A stretch of DNA of 64,000 nucleotides from Leucaena leucocephala (GCA_037074615.1 CM073542.1:22081568-22145567), one strand, 5' to 3'; counted from the stretch's first letter, positions 1-14,100 are shown. A program made the numbers and translations. The notes: generated by a model from the sequence alone, not told the origin.

Positions 1-1387
1 AGGAGATATGTTGTGTCATTTATTTTACGGTCACAGCTATATATTTTTCCCTTGAGAAATATAATAATTTAAATTTTTCTCAAAGATTATACTAATTCTT
101 TTAATATTTTAATTTTATTGGAATATGTAAAGGATCCAAGCATCATTTTTCACCCCCTGATGTGTTATAAGAACATTGATGATGGTTGGAATCTTTAGTC
201 TTTATTATAAGATATTTTTTAGAAGAGAGTGATAATTTTAAGTCTCTTGATGGGATACGCCCATTTTTAAGTCCTAAATTATAAGAGAGGGAACTGGCAA
301 AAAAAAAAAAAAACAATTATGAGAGGGGGAATGTAATATAAATATGAAAATCTTTATTTAATTGAATATGAATAAAATAAAATAATTATTCTATTTTTAG
401 ATAAAGTTAATGACTTAGTTAGCAAGTTAGAGGATTTGTACAGAGGCGCAGCGTGGGAAATGGGGTGCTACAAGAGTGTAGTTGATCCGCGGGTCACGAC
501 CTGAGGGGCGCACTTCCAACCGAGTTTGTCCAAGAGTGGGCTAGAAAAAGCACTTGATGAGGGAGACAGACAACGCTGGACTGGGTGTGAGCCAGAAGAG
601 CAGAGTCAGAACTTCAAGTCAGTGCTCTTCATTATGTTCAGCCGAGGGTGGCACGCCGAGTTAATCCGTTGAGGGGCAGGCGAAAACTCCGCTGCTCCCC
701 CTCTAGATCAGTCTATTCTTTCTTTCTTTCTTTGTTTTTTTTTTCGTTAAGTGTTTTAGAATAGGGATAAGGGAGAGTACGTAATAGTAATTGGTAGGGT
801 GGAAACTGAAATATGGCAAATGAATTGTTTTTTAACTTCACAAATGGAAAATGGATTTGAACAAAGCAAACTTGGTGCTCAACACTGTGATTACTAGGGA
901 ATCTGATTCAACCAGTTTTTATTGAATCCAATTCCATCATCACATTATGAGGTCAAAAAAGTTCCATCATATTAATAATTGGAAGTGTTTATTTGCATTT
1001 GTTGGTAAATTGACAATATAAATCATGTAGTCAAAAATTCCAGGGAATCCGATTCACGGATTGCGATGCAATTTTGATTGCATCCAATTCCATCAAATCC
1101 AATTTTGACTTAATACTCAGTATTTTATTTTATCATTTCATAAATAATAGGCCAAAAATATACTATAAAACTTGTCGGTCTTAAAATTATGGCATTTAAG
1201 TATTTAAGCTCACATTTGACCTTACAATAAATGGCTATATGAAGTCAAATTCAAGAATCAAGAGAAATTAGTAACAAATTAATTGAAACAGATTTTGTTT
1301 AATACCATTAACTGAAGGTTAATAATTGCTGCAAAACAGCAATGAATTAATTAAATTGTTCTTCCTCTCATAAAATAATAACCATTC
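1..1387. other. Spacer upstream of first subtilase
   Basis: No gene is supported here. Most of the stretch is AT-rich. A distinct GC-richer island at about 430-725 has a separate entry. A CTTT-type pyrimidine run lies near 718-745. The last 200 bases before the first subtilase start are AT-rich, and I could not fix a confident TATA box. Confidence 0.5.
430..725. other. GC-rich island, possible organellar DNA insert
   Basis: About 300 bases of balanced composition sit abruptly inside AT-rich spacer and end in a TTCTTTCTTTC-type run. No ORF of note crosses it. The texture (purine blocks, CTTTC runs, near-even base composition) resembles plant mitochondrial non-coding DNA, so a nuclear mitochondrial insert is possible. 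This is an impression only; an old transposon fragment is equally possible. Confidence 0.25.
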
Positions 1388-1411
1388 ATGCACCCTTTAA
1401 GGGAAACAATA

Positions 1412-4400
1412 ATGGCTAAACAATATTGTTCAATTGTTTTCCTCTCTGCGTCTTTCTTCATTCTTATTGCTTCCATACTTTGTGACGCCATTACTGATGA
1501 TGATACTGGTGACAGGAAAACATATATCGTCTACATGGGATCACTTCCTAAGGATCAATCATCGTATTCTCCGAGTTCTCATCATTTGAGCATTCTTCAA
1601 CAAGTCATCAATGGCGATGATGCATCGGGTTGGTTAATTCAGAGCTACGAGAAAAGTTTTAATGGTTTTGCTGCAAAACTCACTGCAGAAGAAAGAGAAA
1701 AGATTGCTGAGATGAAGGAAGTTGTGTCTGTTTTCCCAAGTGCGATGCTTGAAACTCATACGACAAGATCATGGGACTTCATAGGATTTCACGATGAATC
1801 CATTAAACGAAGGCCAGCTGCTGAAAGTGACGTTATCATTGGAGTCATTGATACTGGAATATGGCCAGCTTCAGACAGTTTCAGAGATCATGGTTTTGGT
1901 CCTGTTCCCAAGAAATGGAAAGGTTAAACATTAGTCAAAATGTGTTTTATTTGAGATGTTATTTTTTATTTGATTATTTGATACTTCCTCTTCTGGTTCT
2001 TTTTATAAGGTCCAAATTTTTGAATTGGTTTGGTCCCTTTTATAAGATTCATTTTAAAGTTGTCTAAATATTAAATATATTTTTGCCAATTTTATCCACA
2101 ATTAATTATATTCTCTCTTCTTTCCTTTTTCTCACTAGTATTTCTCTACCTTACTTGCCTACATACTTAAAAAAATAATTTTTTATCTATTTATTATTTT
2201 TAACTAATTTTTTAAACCTCGAGTTAAAAGGAGCAGAGTGAGTAGAATTATAGTATAAAGCAAGAGTCATCATAAACGCAAAATGCATTTAGTAGTGTGA
2301 TGGATGGCAATTTCATAAATAAATATTCAGGCTGTTGACTTTATACACTTGTTGAAACAACTGGCAGTGTAGAAAGTAACTAATCTTTTTTTAAGAAAAT
2401 CTTGTTCACCTTTCTAATAACCATGGTAGAAAGTCTGACACTTTTTAAACCAGTTTTATCTACGAACTGGTGTTAAAAGTCTTTCTTAACCTCAGTTAAA
2501 GCACGTATGGATGAATCAGGAAGTTGTGGAGGTGGAAAAAACTTTACATGCAACAACAAGATGATAGGAGCTCGATTCTATATAGATGATTCTGCTGTTG
2601 ACAACGATGGCCATGGAACCCACACTGCTTCAATCGCTGCAGGAAACAAAGTTAATGGCGCCAGCTTTTATGGACTTGCACAAGGCACTGCAAGAGGAGC
2701 TGTTCCATCCTCAAGAATTGCTGCTTACAAAGTTTGCAATCCTTCAGGTGATGATCATCACCATGCATCTTCAAACGTACACACACATCAAATACTATCT
2801 GCTACTAAAGAGTTAGATAATTAATTTATAGAGATTAAGAAAATTATTTAGGTTAGTTTTGTGTAAAAAAAATGTGTGTTGGTATCCTATAGGGTACTCA
2901 TTTTAATAATTTGCATTAAAAACTACTCTCTTCATAAAAAAAACTCATGGGTAAATAAAGAGCTTAGAAAAAATTACTTAATCTTATCCTTAATATATAT
3001 AGGAGCAAAATAATCAATTTATAGAAATTAATTTAGTTATTTGTACAAAAATGTATGTTAATTTTTCTAAAATACCCACTTTAGTCATATTTGCATTAGG
3101 CAATTATCAATTGATGAAAATATATGTATTTAATAATAACAATTTGGGAAAAAAGTTATAAATTTGAGGAACAAAATATATTGAGATCACCAATATAGAA
3201 TTAGTCTAGTGCTGTAAGTCCTTACTAAATCCTTCTTAGTCTTAAGTTTAAGTCATAGAAAAGGGTAGTTATAAAATTTAAAATATAATTAGTAAGTTGT
3301 TGGAATACCTACCTAGTAGATAGTATATAAAAAAAATTAATGTTTTATATTTAAGATTAAAACAAATCCTTTTAAAATGGATTATAAATTTGGAATAAAA
3401 AATAGATTCAAACTCTTACATCTATGATTTAAACAAATTCCTTTACTCTTTACATGAGGAAGTAGATTCTTACACATGAAGCATGGTCGCAGGCTGTGAT
3501 GAAGCGAGAGTGTTAGCTGCTTTTGATGATGCAATCGCAGATGGAGTTGACATGCTTTCTGTTTCAATAGGAAAACCATCTCCAACAGACTTCAAAAACG
3601 ACGCCGTATCAATTGGTTCCTTTCACGCAATGGAAAGAGGAATCCTCACAGTGAATTCTGCAGGAAACAATGGTCCTGATCCAACCACAGTCTCAAGCGT
3701 AGCACCGTGGCTTTTCACAGTAGCATCGAGCACCATGGATCGGCGAATCATCGACAAGGTTGTTCTTGGCGATGGAAAAACCCTAACTGGAAACTCAGTC
3801 AATTCTTTTGCATCAAATGGCACAAAGTTCCCCATAGCTTTGAAAAATGGCGATTCAGAAAAGTGTCCAAAACCTAAAGCTGATGATTGTGATTGTTTAG
3901 ATAGTAATTTGGTTAGAGGGAAGATTGTGTTGTGTCCTTATCCTGATGGAGAAGATAAAGCTTTTAGTGCTGGAGCCATTGGTGCAATTACCCAAGATGA
4001 TGGTGAAGGTAATGAATCGTATGTGAGTTCATTACCTTCTTTGTGCTTGAATTCTGGTGATTATGATCTTGTGAGGTCTTATACAAGATCAATGAAAGAT
4101 CCAAGAGCTGAAATTCTCAAGAGTGAGGCTGCTCAAGATCATACTGCTCCCACAATTGCTGATTCTTCTTCTCGAGGGCCAAATGCCATTGTTACAGAGA
4201 TTCTGAAACCAGATATTGCTGCTCCCGGGGTTGATATCTTGGCTGCATTTTCACCTATTGCTTCACCCTCTGGTAATTAACCCTAATTTTTAATTTGTTT
4301 AATTGGATGAAAACATACTCGTTGAAGCAACTTATTATCTAGACAAAGTTAATCATTTTTATGGTTAAAGTTTTCATTAAGTCATAACTCAATTTTTAAA

Positions 4401-5652
4401 TTTTAATCTAGTTCAACTCTACCTTTATAGTTTTAACTCTTTTATGACTTAATTTTTGAACTTTGACTCAATACAACTAAATTTCTTTAGTTTAACTATT
4501 TAAAAAAAAATAATTCCTATATTTTTGAAAATAAAATTATATATTTGTAAAGTTTAATTAAGGACTAAAGTTTTGAGGGGCAATTACTGTGAGATTTCAA
4601 GAAAGAAATATATTCACTAAAAGGTCTCAATAAAAAGCGAGCAATATGGACTTGTTGTCATTTTCTATGCTATAATTTATTATTGAATGCTACTCAATTG
4701 TTATGGGACTCTTTAGTAATTACATTCATTCTTTAGTATGTTATAATAATTTTCGTAAGTTTTGAAAGGTTATAACTATAGAAATTAAATTTCAATGAGT
4801 TAAAATTCAGGAACTAAATATAAAAATGATCAATTAAAACTATAAATATTGAGTTACATGTTAGAATTTATTAACTTGAGTTAATTACATCCAAGTTGAA
4901 ACTGACTAATAAAAGATTAATTTTTCCCTAATATCTATATATGTGAAAGACTTTAGCCATTGATGTTTTTCCCTAGGGAATCCTGGAGACAAAAGATCAG
5001 TGAAATACAACATACAAACTGGAACTTCTATGGCATGCCCACATGTTACTGGAATATCTGCATATGTGAAAACTTTTCACCCAGATTGGTCTCCGGCAGC
5101 CATCAAATCTGCGATTATGACGACAGCTAAACCGATGAATAATATTGCTACTAATGATCATGTTGGTGAGTTTGCTTATGGATCAGGACATGTTAATCCT
5201 ATGCAAGCTGTTGATCCAGGATTAGTTTATGACCTTTCAAAACAAGATTACATACGAATGTTATGCAACTTGGGTTATGATCTTACAACAATTAAACAAA
5301 TATCTGGAGATCAAAGTGTTACATGTCATGGATCTCCTGATAGATCTTTAGTCAGAAACACAAACTATCCTTCACTGGGAATTACAGTTCAGAAGATGGA
5401 GCCTTTCCATGTGAAGATTAATAGAACAGTCACAAACGTTGGATCGGCTAACTCAAACTACAAAGTGACTGTTTCACCATAAGTATCAAAGTGGAACCTC
5501 AAACTTTGTCGTTCAAGTCTTTGAATGAGAAACAGTCTTTTGTGGTTACGATTGTTGGAGGGAAGTCACCAAAAGCCGTTCTTTCTTCATCGTTGGTTTG
5601 GTCAGATGGTACACACAATGTTCGAAGTCCTATTCTTGTAAATGTCAAGTAA
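1412..5652 (+). pseudogene. Cucumisin-like subtilase copy 1, frameshifted in last exon
   Basis: Secreted subtilisin-like serine protease (S8A, cucumisin group) of the plant apoplast. Exons 1412-1922, 2520-2747, 3493-4272 and 4977-5482; all introns are GT/AG and phase 1. The start at 1412 puts a hydrophobic signal peptide first (MAKQYC..., about 25 aa); an in-frame ATG at 1388 would add 8 residues. The I9 propeptide follows (KTYIVYMGS). Catalytic residues are all present: Asp147 (IDTGIWP), His202 (GHGTH), Asn305 (SAGNNGP) and Ser524 (GTSMACPH). The frame stops with TAA at 5480-5482, after residue 674. A second frame, resuming before the VEP motif, encodes the expected C-terminus down to TAA 5650-5652. 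A small net deletion near 5478 therefore removes about 55 residues of the Fn3-like domain. It could still make a truncated protease, but is more likely a young pseudogene. Confidence 0.85.
1984..2242. repeat. Stowaway-like MITE in intron 1 of subtilase copy 1
   Basis: About 259 bases flanked by TA. The left end reads CTTCCTCTTCTGG, and the right end, read on the other strand, CTCACTCTGCTCC; both resemble the CTCCCTCC-type ends of Stowaway elements. The inner part is AT-rich and non-coding. The ends are decayed, so the family call is tentative. Confidence 0.4.
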
Positions 5653-7127
5653 TACAATCAATTACATCATCATATGTAGTTTGTTTGATTAAGAATGAAG
5701 ATGTTTTGGTATTTTGAGTGACTTGCTTAACCCAACTTTTTTGCTTCTCTTTGAAGGAGTTGCTATTTGAATATTGGACTATAATAAAAGAACCTTACTA
5801 TGTCAGACTTATTGAAAATTGAGTAATAATAATTTTTATGCTAATTAAAATAAGGAATATGGGACTCATTATGTCCAGACTTCAGTTTAGTTTTTTTAAT
5901 ATGTTATATTAATTTTAAAAAGTAAATGAAAAATAAGGAAAATCCTAAAAAAATACCAATTGAATTTCAAAATTTCAAATCAAGAATTCCTACAAAATCT
6001 GTTATTATTTTCTTAATAAAGTCTTCGAAATAAAATTGATTTGTACTTTTAAAATTCAAGTAGTATTCTTGTGAGATTTTCTCATAAAAATCTATGAATA
6101 TTTAAACTCTTCATAATTTTGCTATACTTAGTTGTTAATATATATATATGTGCACTTGTAAAACATCTTATAAATATTTGTAATTTTTTATATCAGAACT
6201 TATTAGAATGTAAATTTAGACTTTTAAATTTTTATATAGACATTTGTTTTATTTTTCTATGCTTAGTTGTGAAAATATAATGTATATGTGCATTTTATAT
6301 ACGGGTCTATGAACACTAGTGATTTTTTGTATCAAAATTTGTTGGAATGTAAATTTCGACTTGTAAATTTTGATATATACACTCTTTATTTTGCTATCCT
6401 TAATTTTCAAGATGCCCATGTAAACAAACTCTGAATTTTCATTACGACTTGCTTTTCGTATTAGCAGTCAGGGACTGGGTTATTTCTATCAACTTCCTTC
6501 CCCACTAATTTTATTGTGGGCGGAAAAGACTGAACAAAAATTTCAGAATCTCTTGGGCCTACTCATTGAAAATTAAGTCCTGTAGCTTATAAGAGTTAAT
6601 ATAAATAATAAAAAATATAATTCGAATCCCATAAGAATAAGAGTTTAATTTATGTTGTCATTATGAGGGCTCATTTAGTAAGCAATCTTATAAGTTCTCT
6701 GTAAATATTATTTGAATCTTAAGGCTGTACCATAATCTTAGTAGGAGACCGATGCCATACTCACTTAAATTTTTTTTTGTACAAAAATAAGTCCCAGGAC
6801 TTAATAACATTCTCCATATATAACTTTAATTACTACAATTAATGGCAATAAAACTATTCCTTTATTTTCATTTAATGCAAATAAATTTAATTTACATTCA
6901 TTGCACCCATGCAGTTACTGTGTAACTATACCTTTAAAGTGAACTCATTCAATAACTTGGATTCTCCATCATGTTTGGATTGAAAGTTTAAAAAAAAGTC
7001 AGATTTGTTTGCATATACGAATAAATATATGAAAGTCAACTACAATTCATTAGCAATAAATTGTCCTCCTTCCTTCTCTACTTTATATATGTTGTGCCAC
7101 TTTCACATTCTTGCATAGAACAAAACA
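5653..7127. other. Spacer between subtilase copies 1 and 2
   Basis: AT-rich, with no gene seen. From about 6840 to 7127 the sequence is recognisably related to 15350-15604, so the promoter region belongs to the tandem duplication that produced copies 2 and 3. The remainder holds no repeat I could name. Confidence 0.5.
7083..7091 (+). promoter_or_regulatory. Probable TATA box of subtilase copy 2
   Basis: TTATATATG lies about 40 bases before the ATG at 7128, inside a block conserved with the promoter of copy 3 (TTTATACATG at 15554). The spacing implies a very short 5' leader. No experimental start site is available. Confidence 0.5.
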
Positions 7128-10100
7128 ATGGCTAAGCATTCTTCAATTATTTTCTTCTGTCTCGCATCTCTAGTAATTCCCTTATTATTATGCGATGCTA
7201 GTTCTCTTGATGACGATGTTGAACATATGAAAACTTACATAGTCTACATGGGATCACTTCCTGAGGAATCATCGTACTCTCCAACTTCTCATCATATGAG
7301 AATGCTTCAACAAGTTACTGATGAAGAAACTGATGATGCTGCAACTTCATTGTTTATTCGAAGCTACAAGAGAAGTTTCAATGGCTTCGCTGCAAAACTC
7401 AGTGAAGAGCAAAGAGACAAGATTGCTCAAATGGAAGAAGTTGTGTCTGTTTTCCCAAGCACAACACTTCACACTCATACAACCAGATCATGGGACTTCA
7501 TGGGTTTGGTTGATTCAATCAAACGAAACGTATCCGGTGAAAGTGATGTCATAATCGGATTTCTTGACACTGGAATTTGGCCTGAATCAGAGAGTTTTTC
7601 AGATGAAGGTTTTGGTCCTCCTCCTAAAAAATGGAAAGGTACGTTACTATTCATCCAAAACTGCTACTTCTATTCTTGTTATAAGGCAATTATAACAATC
7701 TTATTAAAATTAAGGAGAGGTGATTAAGTCATTAAGGTTTGAGAATGAAATAAAAAAGAGGTGCTAACATTTAGTTCTCTATCGTAGTTAGTTAGAATAT
7801 GGTTATCTCTAATTAGAATATGATTATCTCTAATACTTGTACTAAAAAAGAAAAAGAAATAAAATTTTAAATTTACATATATTTAGTAGAATAAATTGCA
7901 TCCAAAAGAAGCTATATATAAAAGATGCAATTAATGATGATATTTTAAATACAGGCAGCTTTAAAAAAGTGTAATTAATATTTCATTTTGACAACTTATA
8001 TTAAGAACCATTTGTTTTTTCTAAAAAGCCCCTTATAATAAGAATAGGAGTATTGAGCATATTTTGGTAGTCATAATTTCTCTTACTATTTGTATTCTTC
8101 TGTGTTCCATTCAGGAACTTGTGCTGGGGGGAAAAACTTCACATGCAACAACAAAATCATAGGAGCTCGATTCTACAAGGAAGACTCTGCTAGAGACAAT
8201 GTGGGCCATGGATCTCATACAGCCTCAACAGCAGCGGGCAACAACGTTAATGGCGCCAGCTTCTATGGTATAGCACAAGGCACTGCAAGAGGAGGGGTCC
8301 CATCTGCCAGAATTGCTGTATACAAAGTTTGCGATCATCAAGGTAACAATTTTTACGAATGAGAATAACGGTGTGTTTGAAATTTTATATGCAAACTCCT
8401 AAATGGAAGACCTTTGGTACGTATCATTTGTCTCCTGTACCCGTTCTAAACGTAAAAGTTCACTAATTTATAAAAATTAAAAAAATATTCCTTCCCTTCT
8501 GAAAATTTAAGAGCTAGTTAAAAGATTTAATTTAATCTTCAATATAACACATCAATATAATTTGACTTTTAAATTTATAACTTTTCCTAGACTACCCAAG
8601 CCCATAGTAAAATGATTTCTATCAAAAACTAGTTCTTATATAAATTATTTGTACCAAAAAAAAAATCTTACATAAATGATGATTAAAAATAGTATTTTAA
8701 AAAAATAAATATATATTTTCTATAAATAACTAATTGAACTAATATTTTTAATATGTATATGTTTGTTATCTAGCTCTTATAATAAAATTAAGATGGAGTA
8801 ATAGTTGAATTAGTTATTTATAAAAAAAAATTTTATCGGTTTCCTTTGAGTATCCTTCTAATAATTATTTACATGTGAAACTATTTTTTTATATAAAAAC
8901 TCCTTAATTTATGCAATTAACAAATTGGATTTCATTAAAAAATTGTCAATTTATAAAATAAAGTGATTGAGATATTATGTTATAACTAAATTAAATCAAA
9001 GTCTACTAATAGCTCTATCTCTGGTTAGATTATTATATGATGTATAAGTTATCGTTAATTATACTCCAATGTAAATGATTTAAAGAAAAGTATTTTAGAA
9101 AAAAACCATCACACATTCTTACAAATAATTATAACTCACCTAATTTTCTATATATTAACTAGCCAGGTTTCAATATTGATATATAACAAACATTAAACGT
9201 GTGTTAGGGTTCTGCAATAGTGCTGCAATCTTGGCTGCTTTCGATGACGCCATTGCAGATGGAGTTGACATTCTTTCTCTTTCACTTGGAGGGATGGTTC
9301 CTCCAGAACATTTGTACGATAATGACGGTATCTCAATCGGTTCCTTTCATGCAATGTTCAAAGGGATTCTCACAGTGCAATCTGCAGGAAACGAAGGTCC
9401 TGAACCAAGCTCAGTGACGAGTGTTGCACCATGGATTCTCTCAGTCGCAGCAAGCAACACAGATCGCAAAATCATCGACAAGCTTGTTCTTGGGAATGGA
9501 ACAACCTTAGTGGGAGAATCAGTTAATGCTTTTGATCCAAAGGGGATGAAATTTCCCATAGCCAAGTGTGTCGATCGAATTTACTCCGACGTTTGTGAAT
9601 GTCTGAATAGTGAGATCCAAGGAAAGATTGTGTTATGTCGTTATGGTATAGACATTAAAGCTCATGAAGCTGGAGCAGTTGGTGCGATTGAGAGGGATGG
9701 TGGCCTAAGTAATGTTCCAACTGGTGTGACTTTATTTCCTTATTTGACATTATCTCCAAAAGACTACAACGTTGTTGAGTCATACTTAAATAAATCAGAA
9801 AATCCAGAAGCTGAGATAATGAAGAGTGAGAGTATTGTGGATCACGGTACTGCTCCAAGAGTTGAAATGTTCTCTTCACGGGGGCCAAGCTTAACAGTCC
9901 CAGAAATCATAAAACCAGATGTAACTGCCCCAGGAGTGAATATCTTAGCAGCATATTCTCCTCTCGCTTCACCATCAGGTAACACTATTATATACTTCTG
10001 GTATTTAATCTAAGATATACAATTAATTTAGATAAATTAAAAAAATATTTAAATTAGTTATTTATAATGATTATGTATTAGTTTTCTCAAAATACTATCT

Positions 10101-10995
10101 TTAATTATTTGCATTTTATCAACCTTTGATAGATCCTTAATATGTACAATCTTGTATGGTCATAACTTCTCAATTGTTTTCTCTGAGCTATATATAGAAA
10201 ATTGTGGTAAGAAAAGTATGTTCTTCTTATATTGTTCCTCACATTTTACCAAATTAATTATACGTATGTGAGTTTGAGTTCATAAACAAATTGCTTGCTT
10301 TTTCAGGCAATGATGGAGACTCAAGAAGGGTTAAGTACAACATTATCTCAGGAACCTCTATGTCATGTCCTCATGCATCTGGAATAGCTTCGTATGTAAA
10401 AAGTTTTCATCCAGATTGGTCTCCGGCAGCCATCAAATCTGCCATTATGACCACTGCTAAACCTCTGAATGGCCCTAAAGATTATTTTTCTTATGGATCA
10501 GGACATGTTAATCCAGTTCAAGCTATTGATCCTGGTCTTATTTATGATCTTTCAAAACAAGATTACGTAGAACTTCTCTGTAATCTTGGTTACAACACTT
10601 CAATCATCCAACGAATCTCTGGTGATCGAAGTATCACATGTCCCAAATCTCATGCTCGATTCTTGATAAGAAATGCAAACTTTCCTTCAATAGTAGCAGA
10701 AGTAGAATCCATGAAACCTTTCAATGTTGAGATTAATCGAACAGTCACAAATGTTGGATCTATCGGCTCAAAGTACGAGGTAAGTGTAGAGTCAACTGCA
10801 GGAGTCAACATTACAGTGGAACCTAAGGCGTTGTCCTTCAAGTCTTTGAGAGAGAAACAATCTTTTGTTTTGAGAATTGTGGGAGGGAAATTAGAAACAG
10901 GAACAGTGTTGTTCTCATCACTCTTATGGTCAGACGGCACTCATAATGTTAGGAGTCCTATTATTGTGAATGTTTTGAAGTCCATTAGAGATTAA
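7128..10995 (+). CDS. Cucumisin-like subtilase copy 2, intact
   Basis: Predicted secreted serine endopeptidase (S8A) that cleaves proteins in the cell wall space after autocatalytic loss of its propeptide. Exons 7128-7638, 8115-8342, 9208-9978 and 10307-10995, all phase 1 with GT/AG borders, give 732 aa, the usual family length. Order: signal peptide (about 1-24, hydrophobic core LVIPLLL), I9 propeptide (about 35-115, KTYIVYMGS), protease domain from TTRSWDF, catalytic Asp147 (LDTGIWPE), His202 (GHGSH), a PA-like insert (about 330-440), oxyanion Asn308 (SAGNEGP), Ser521 (SGTSMSCPH), and a C-terminal Fn3-like domain ending in NVRSPIIVNV. It is the only member of the local cluster without a disabling change. 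The substrate cannot be told from sequence; family roles include defence and development. Confidence 0.93.
8488..8798. repeat. Stowaway-like MITE in intron 2 of subtilase copy 2
   Basis: The left end (TTCCTTCCCTTC, then AAGAGCTAG) and the right end (inverse TTACTCCATCTTAAT, then AAGAGCTAG) form imperfect terminal inverted repeats, with TA outside. The inside is AT-rich. It lies wholly within the 8343-9207 intron and should be removed by splicing. Confidence 0.4.
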
Positions 10996-11179
10996 TATAT
11001 GCTGTAAATTCGAATAGTAAAATAATATAGAACATTTTGTTTTGTTTGAGAAATTCTATGTCTCATTCATAGTAATCTAATTAGGTATTCTCTTACATAA
11101 AATGTCGAACAATATGCCTTTGGGTTTTGTTCATAAAATGTCGAACAAAATGTCGAACAAGTCATTTCTAATTAATTTA

Positions 11180-14100
11180 TGTAACAGCCCAAATTTTAAT
11201 AAAAGAAATTTATAAGGAGTTGTTATTGTCAAAAGTATTTTTTTTTTAAATTAAGAATTTTTAAAGGTGAAACTTTTGGGAAAGAATAAAAGAAAAATAA
11301 TCATTAAAAATATTTGGGAGTCAAAAAATTAAGAAAAAAAATTATGACATAAGTATTTTGAGGACTTAAAAAATGATGGTAGAGTTTATTCCCTCAAAAA
11401 GGTTTAAGTAAAATAAAAACTAATTTTTGGATTTTAAGGTTCTATTTTCTTAAAAAAAATTTAAAAAAAAGTTAGGAGTTATGGTTTCTCCAAAAGTTTT
11501 AGAAAAATTATCCTATGAATTAGAGAATCTATCAGAGAAAGAAAAACTTTATTTTATTAAGAGAATTAATTTTTAGAAATTTTTAAAAGTTTCATGAAAT
11601 AAGAGAAATGCTGAAAACGGGTACAAGGTAAATGCTAATGAGTAAAAAGGACTCTTATTTTACATGCAAATCATCCATATATGGCTTTTCTCAAGTGAGG
11701 CACCTCTCACCTTACGTGTGTCTTCCCTCTGAACTCACCTTCCCCATGTTCCTCTCCACTCACACGTATCATCGTCTCCTTCTTCCTCAGAACAGAGCAG
11801 CAAAGACACGAGCGAGCCGAGGTGAGAGAGAGAGAGAGCACAGGAGCGACGACTAGAGGAGAGCAACGCCGGAGGAGAAAGGACGAGCTCACGACGCCGT
11901 CAATCGACTAAGGTGAGCTCTCTAACTCCGTTCTTATCTTCGGTTTCCTCTGTTGTCCCATTTTTGGGGTTGGGTCACCGATTTAAGTTGGGACTTTCGG
12001 TAGTTTTTGGTCGATTTACTTAGAGTGAGTAATATTTGAGTTTTTTGACTTGGAATTGAACTCAAAATCGTAAGATATTGTACTTGCATGTGTGCTCCTC
12101 TGTTTGTGTGTCAACCGATTAAATTTGGGGTTTTGATATTAAATCACTTATTAAATAAATATTGAAGATTAAAGATGCTAAACCAAGCTTAAATAAGGAA
12201 ATGTGGCTGTTGCTTGTGTGTTTCGGTTCTGAGCTTTAGTTTTCAAAAAAAGAACAGATGTTCCTTGCTCTTTGAAAATGGTTTTGAACCTCTTAAAAAG
12301 TAAAGTTAACATCTTGTTAATTAGTGTGATATATGGGTAACGAAATTTTCAAGTTGAAGTTGGATTGTTAATTAGAGTGTATTTCCAGAACTAAGGGTTT
12401 TGGGTTCAAAAGGTTGAATCTTTGTTGAATGGTTGTTTGGTAAATTGGATTTTTTTTAGAGGGTATTTCGCTGGAAGAATCAGGAACTAGCATATAGGGA
12501 TATATAAAGTAAAACTTTGCTGCTGTTGAAGGATTTTGGGGTTTTAAAATCTGGTTTAAGGACTTGATAACTATGAATATATATAAGTTGATGAATGTAC
12601 TGTCAAGTCTTGTGGCAAATGGTTAAGGAAAGCTGAAACGGCATGTGTTACAGATTAAATGAAGCTAAAAACTAAGCTATACCTTACTGTTTTAGATCTT
12701 CAAGTATTGAGTCATTGTTGAAGATGTTTAAAACATGCCTAGAGATTTTAAAATGAAGGTTTAAATACTATGCTTGGACTGGAAATTTCGGAGTTGCTAT
12801 AGAAGTACCATTTGAGTGGTTTAAATATAAAATGTAGTTGGTGTTTGATGCTCTTCCAAGCTAATGAAGGTAGAAAACCATGTTTTTGAAGCTGGAACAG
12901 TATGTAAAAATTGCTGTTATGCATTGGTTAATGATCAATTTTGGAGGGGTAGTTAAATTATTTTGCACATGCTGAGTTTTTACTCGTGGGAAATGATTTT
13001 CAGAACTGGAAATAATTTGCGGATTATAGTGTTGCTGTCAAAGCTTGAACTAATTACAATTCGCTGTTTTGAGATCTTTATATATTAAACAAGGGTCTCA
13101 AGGTACCAAAGAAAGATTAAGGATACTAAATAATGGTTTATTATTTGGTATAACAATTAAAAGTTGTAAGAAAACCATGTGCAGACCGAATGGTAGACAT
13201 GCTCAATTATAGTTTGATGTGTTAAGCATTAAAGCTTTGTTTGACGTGGGTAAAGTAGGGCTGTGCACAATGCCCATGGCCCGCTATGCCCTGCCCAGTC
13301 CACAAGAAAAATGCCCTGCCCAGCCCGATTTTTACCGGGCAGGGTCAGGCATCGGGCTATAAAATACAGCCCATGTATTTTTCGGGCTGGGCACCGGGCA
13401 TAGGGGCTGCCCTGCCCTGCCCATGAGCACCCCTTCTTTTATTTTTTTTTATTTTTTTTCTATCTTAAAAGGGAGAATATGATAGCTACTGGTGACTATA
13501 AGGTAATTTTAGAAATATAAGTAGGTAAGTTGTATCTTTTAATATTTATAACTATACTAATTTTTTTTAACTTTGTTAATTATCATATGATTACATTACA
13601 AATTATAATTATTTATTTTATTTTTTTAGATGCTTTATCTTTGTCAATATTAGGGAGATTGATATAAAGTTATAATTACAAACTACTTAGATTTCAACGC
13701 TTATTTTTTATATACAATGGATCTCAAGATTTTAATTATTATCTTTGTTCTCTTATTCTTAGTGAATTATAGATATTATTTAACTCTTAAAGACACATGA
13801 ATATGGTATTATTTTAGAAATTCATAATTATAATTTTTTTTCACAATATGAGCATGACATCACAATTTGGGCATGCCCAGCCCGCTCATGCCCTGTCCAA
13901 AATTGTTCAGGCTTTTACTGGGCAGGGCCGGGCATCGGGCTGCAAAATGCAGCCCATGCATTTTTTGGGCAGGGCACCGGGCAGGGGGCTGCCCTGCCCA
14001 GCCCTGCCCATGCACACCCCTAAAGCATAGTTATAGTCTCGGATGACTGGTTGTTCGCAAGAGTTATTTTGTACACAGGAAAGAGTATTAGAGTGACTGA

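Noticed and set aside
11632..11892. Overlapping ORFs on both strands in GC-richer sequence
   Set aside because: They fall in the leader-like block of the probable solo LTR; there is no family signature.
13848..14030. 60-aa plus-strand ORF
   Set aside because: It is a translation of the GC-rich arm of the repeat element at 13256-14020; no domain.
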